Source of the DNA: Holtiella tumoricola
GTDB lineage: Bacteria; Bacillota; Clostridia; Lachnospirales; Cellulosilyticaceae
NCBI RefSeq assembly: GCF_027857615.1
Contig: NZ_JAQIFT010000045.1
Coordinates: 1-64,000 of the forward strand
Direction of reading: 5' to 3'
Length of the DNA stretch: 64,000 bases
Part shown: in pieces, positions 61,171 through 64,000 of the stretch
Position numbering within the stretch: the stretch's first letter is position 1
How the letters are laid out: every line of letters starts with the position of its first letter
Position numbers and translations under genes: made by a program
Notes under the pieces: generated by a model
The model's input: the letters and a program-made list of their open reading frames with translations, nothing else
What the model was told of the DNA's origin: nothing
Database searches by the model: none

Positions 61171-61380
61171 TTAGCATTTCATTAAGTATTCGCCTAATTC
61201 TCTTCTAATTGCTTTGACAAATTCAATATCCTCATCATTAGATGACTTTAGCATATCTTCTGATACATAACCAATACCTTCTAACACTTCTTCGATTATT
61301 TGCGTAATCGTCATATTGTATAGGCCACCGTCTTTTACTAATACTTGAAAAACTTCTTGCATATCATTTGATTTAATCAT
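61171..61380 (-). CDS. Small phage protein of unknown function
   Basis: A 69-residue acidic, mostly helical protein (MTITQIIEEVLEGIGYVSED, DIEFVKAIRRELGEYL). GGAG lies 9 bases before the ATG. No family recognised. Located between the RNA polymerase and the Rep-like gene. Confidence 0.55.
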   Translation of the reverse strand: MIKSNDMQEVFQVLVKDGGLYNMTITQIIEEVLEGIGYVSEDMLKSSNDEDIEFVKAIRRELGEYLMKC

Positions 61381-61519
61381 TTTACATCACTCCATTCTAA
61401 ATTTTATAATAGTACGATTTTAAGGATGATCGTGAACCTTTATTAAATTAAAAACAAGTGAGTAATACCTGTCACTACTGGGGACGATGGATATCGCCGA
61501 ACGTAGTGAGGGTATCCCC

Positions 61520-64000
61520 TTACATAGTTGTTATTATCACATTTGCACTTTTTCTAGTTTTAGCAACACTCTTAATGCTCTCTATCTTAATTCTCTTCAC
61601 ATCGTTAAGATTTACACTATCCGTCAATTGAACACACTCAACAAATACTGATCCTACCACTTCTCCTGTCGCTTCTCTGATGAGTTGTGGCTCTTTATCA
61701 GTCTTAGAGATAAGTAATACATCGCCATCGTAAATTCCATCTAATAGACGAACCCTAATTTCTTTTGATGTAATCCCCATTGTCTTGTATGCCCTTTGAA
61801 TGACTTCTGATTGTAAGTTTTCACTTAATTTCATATGAACCCATACTGCATCATAACGCTTCCCTACATATTCATACTTACCATTTTCAGACTCTACAAA
61901 TTGTCTGCATTTATCAACATGTAAACATGACTCAAGAGTATTCCATAAGTGTGTGATAATGAATCTTCCTGATAATTCTAATCTTTCACAAGCGTATGCT
62001 ACCAATCTATAGCCGTATTTATCTTCAAGTTCTTTACAAAGTAATGTAGTGTCTGCATCCAATTGTCTGTATTTAGGTCTCTTTTCGTCAGATGTGATAT
62101 GAGACATTCTGATTTTGTTTGATTCTCTATTGTGCTCCTCATATACGTCTTGCAGCATCTCTTTTAACTCATTAAATGTCTCTACTTCACTCTCCTCAAG
62201 CTGCGCATGTAAATATGGATATAGTAACCACGAATTATCTTTAGCCTTCATGTTCTCAACGTCTTCTCTATATAAGTCTGTAGCAATTCTTAGTGCGTTC
62301 ATATTCATAGGATTTAAAGTGTACTCTGTTTCAAATGATGATACCTCTTTGAGATACTTCAGAAAACGTGGTTTTTTCTTACCTTTGAATAGAGACTTAG
62401 CATAGTCAAATTCGTGTTCTGGTATAGCTTTTAAGGTCTTGCTTTTATCTATCCCGAGTTGTTGCAATCTGAGTAGGTAAAATCCCTTGTCAGTTGTGTT
62501 AATTAGTGCTTTGGCTATATCTTCATTAGTAACATTTTTGATAATCAACTCACCATCTTTAATAAGTGATTGAAGTTTCTCATATGTTTCAAGATTTAAC
62601 TCACTCTTTGCCTTATCCCTTTCATACTTATCTGCTATTCTTTTAATAGTCTCACATTGCCCCGTATACCATTTTGTAGATTTAACCTTATCCATAGCCT
62701 CTTTGTATGTATAAACTTTTCCACTCTTACTTTCATACTTGTATATAGAAGTTGCTTGTGAGCTGAGTATCATTCCCCAGTTTGCTAGCCTGCATATATC
62801 GTTCCCACTTGCCTTGATAGTTGCAATAAATTTGTTTTGGTCGTTAAATTCCATCTCTACTGCACTTGCTTTATCATCGTCTGGATTGTAGAACCACCAT
62901 TTTTTACCGTCTTCTATACACTCTACAATGTTGTCAATAATCAGCTTGTCTTTAACCACCAAACACTGATCCCCATCAAAGTCTCCATCTAAATGTAAGT
63001 TGTCACATTGATTAAATACTATAAGCTCCTCACACTTTGGCATATATCGTTCATATACGTCATTGGTGATGGTTGTAACTTTTCTAACCTCGTTATAACA
63101 GTTAAGCGGACAACGTTCTAATGCTACTTCTTTATTTGCATTATTATAGATATAGAATTCGCCTTCTTTTAAGCTTTTATCATGATACATTACCTCTCCT
63201 GCACTATTCATCATTGTATAGATAAATGAAATAGGATCAGCAATCATATACTTCCAATCAGCATTTATATAGAACTTTCCACCACATAGTTGACGTAATT
63301 TCTTATTAATAAGTCTAGCTTTACTTTTTTGAACATATCCTAAATGAATAAGATTTTCATCAATATTCAATAGTGCTTTCATTTTTGTTGATGGAACTAC
63401 CTCTTCTGGCTCAGAATCCTCAATATCTTGTTTCACTATATCGTTTAGGAATAACTTAAGTACATTAATGTCATCTTCAAGTATTTTTCTATATATTTTT
63501 TCTGTGTAAGATGATAATGTCTGCATATCTTCATAGGTTAATGATAAGTTACCCAATAGTTGGTAGTTCGCAAGACTCATCTTCTTACATTCTTTTTTGT
63601 TGACTTTGGTGATATAAATTGAACTCATCAGGTCACGATCTACTTCATTAAGTTCATCAATAGCTTCATAAACTGCCTTTTGTGATTGGCCTTTCCAATG
63701 TTTATACCACTTTGCACTCGATTCATTTACGATAATATCTACATCGTTTATGTTTCTCCACTTGCCGAATATATCTTTTACTCTATATGTACCATCTTTC
63801 ATTTTTTCAAATGTTTCAGTATTATGTGTGTAAAACTCATCTATAAACTTTTCAAAATCAACTCTTACAAGTCCACCCTTCATAGCCATTGGATAGTGCC
63901 TAAAGATACAGTAATCAACCTCATAATCAAGATTCATTTGACGTTGTATCTCATCTGCTAATCTTGGTGACATTATTCCTCCACCATCTGAGAATACATG
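61520..64000 (-). CDS. Phage RNA polymerase, double-psi beta-barrel type (YonO/QDE-1-like), 5' end outside the window
   Basis: More than 825 residues; the frame stays open to the window edge, and the first visible residues HVFSDGGGIMSPRLADEI match the SDGxGxIS motif of this superfamily, so the ATG at 63973 is internal. Next comes the first barrel with MAMKGGLVRVD (conserved Lys-Gly), then NADWKYMIADPISFIY and RCPLNCYNEVRKV, then the metal site LDGDFDGDQCLVV, whose Asp triplet (DFDGD, 62969-62983) equals that of cellular RNA polymerase beta-prime and of eukaryotic RNA-dependent RNA polymerases. SPbeta YonO is a DNA-dependent member. The C-terminal 470 residues are not recognised. It probably transcribes prophage genes. 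Confidence 0.82.
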   Translation of the reverse strand, partial: HVFSDGGGIMSPRLADEIQRQMNLDYEVDYCIFRHYPMAMKGGLVRVDFEKFIDEFYTHNTETFEKMKDGTYRVKDIFGKWRNINDVDIIVNESSAKWYKHWKGQSQKAVYEAIDELNEVDRDLMSSIYITKVNKKECKKMSLANYQLLGNLSLTYEDMQTLSSYTEKIYRKILEDDINVLKLFLNDIVKQDIEDSEPEEVVPSTKMKALLNIDENLIHLGYVQKSKARLINKKLRQLCGGKFYINADWKYMIADPISFIYTMMNSAGEVMYHDKSLKEGEFYIYNNANKEVALERCPLNCYNEVRKVTTITNDVYERYMPKCEELIVFNQCDNLHLDGDFDGDQCLVVKDKLIIDNIVECIEDGKKWWFYNPDDDKASAVEMEFNDQNKFIATIKASGNDICRLANWGMILSSQATSIYKYESKSGKVYTYKEAMDKVKSTKWYTGQCETIKRIADKYERDKAKSELNLETYEKLQSLIKDGELIIKNVTNEDIAKALINTTDKGFYLLRLQQLGIDKSKTLKAIPEHEFDYAKSLFKGKKKPRFLKYLKEVSSFETEYTLNPMNMNALRIATDLYREDVENMKAKDNSWLLYPYLHAQLEESEVETFNELKEMLQDVYEEHNRESNKIRMSHITSDEKRPKYRQLDADTTLLCKELEDKYGYRLVAYACERLELSGRFIITHLWNTLESCLHVDKCRQFVESENGKYEYVGKRYDAVWVHMKLSENLQSEVIQRAYKTMGITSKEIRVRLLDGIYDGDVLLISKTDKEPQLIREATGEVVGSVFVECVQLTDSVNLNDVKRIKIESIKSVAKTRKSANVIITTM

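Overview
The window is about 34 kb of bacterial chromosome followed by about 29 kb of one end of a prophage. The base composition is low in G+C, ribosome binding sites are strong GGAGG-type sites, and promoters are close to the TTGACA/TATAAT consensus. The gene content (SdpR/SdpI, a PurR-type operator, a ZTP riboswitch, a PhoP-type PHO box, chorismate genes, UppP, a plant-type acyl-ACP thioesterase) points to a Gram-positive member of the Clostridia, probably the Lachnospirales. The species is not identifiable from sequence alone.

Chromosomal part (1-34 kb). Region by region: an ABC-2 exporter divergent from an sdpRI-like pair (0-3.4 kb); an aroF-tyrA-aroA operon (3.6-7.1 kb) with aroC elsewhere (23.9 kb); secreted or orphan proteins including a MazF/PemK-like protein (7-9.7 kb); a purine block with an NCS2 permease under a PurBox-like operator and purH under a ZTP riboswitch (9.9-13.1 kb); the pstSCAB-phoU phosphate operon behind a PHO box (14-18.3 kb); a patatin-like lipase; a cold-shock gene embedded in four copies of a repeated structured element (19.7-21.2 kb); yajC-tgt, aroC, a K+ channel, a CAP protein, a HAD phosphatase, a permuted NlpC/P60-like protein, uppP, a thioesterase-SDR pair and queA.

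The four repeats (A-D) read on the minus strand as small RNAs of about 150 nt. Each has a promoter-like -10 box, a 5' hairpin with compensatory changes, C-rich single-stranded segments (UCUUCCC, UCUCCCC, AUCCCU, UCCCC) and an intrinsic terminator. They resemble multicopy anti-Shine-Dalgarno small RNAs. I do not recognise the family, and they are one of my two main candidates for something undescribed.

Prophage part (34.5-64 kb). Two decayed antirepressor fragments mark the edge. Nearly all prophage genes are on the minus strand. In transcription order they are: a phage RNA polymerase of the double-psi beta-barrel type with a DFDGD metal site (cut by the window end), a winged-helix replication-like protein, a ParB-type HTH protein, small genes with GIY-YIG and HNH nucleases, terminase, portal, connector, protease, capsid, head-tail joining and tail genes (including a frameshifted G/T chaperone and a likely moron), baseplate, holin, endolysin, and then a module with an FtsK-like ATPase and a replication-relaxation protein, with one small divergent HTH regulator. 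An own RNA polymerase, a Rep-like gene and an FtsK/replication-relaxation pair in an HK97-type siphophage suggest an element with plasmid-like traits. No integrase, attachment site, tRNA, rRNA, CRISPR or intact insertion sequence was seen.
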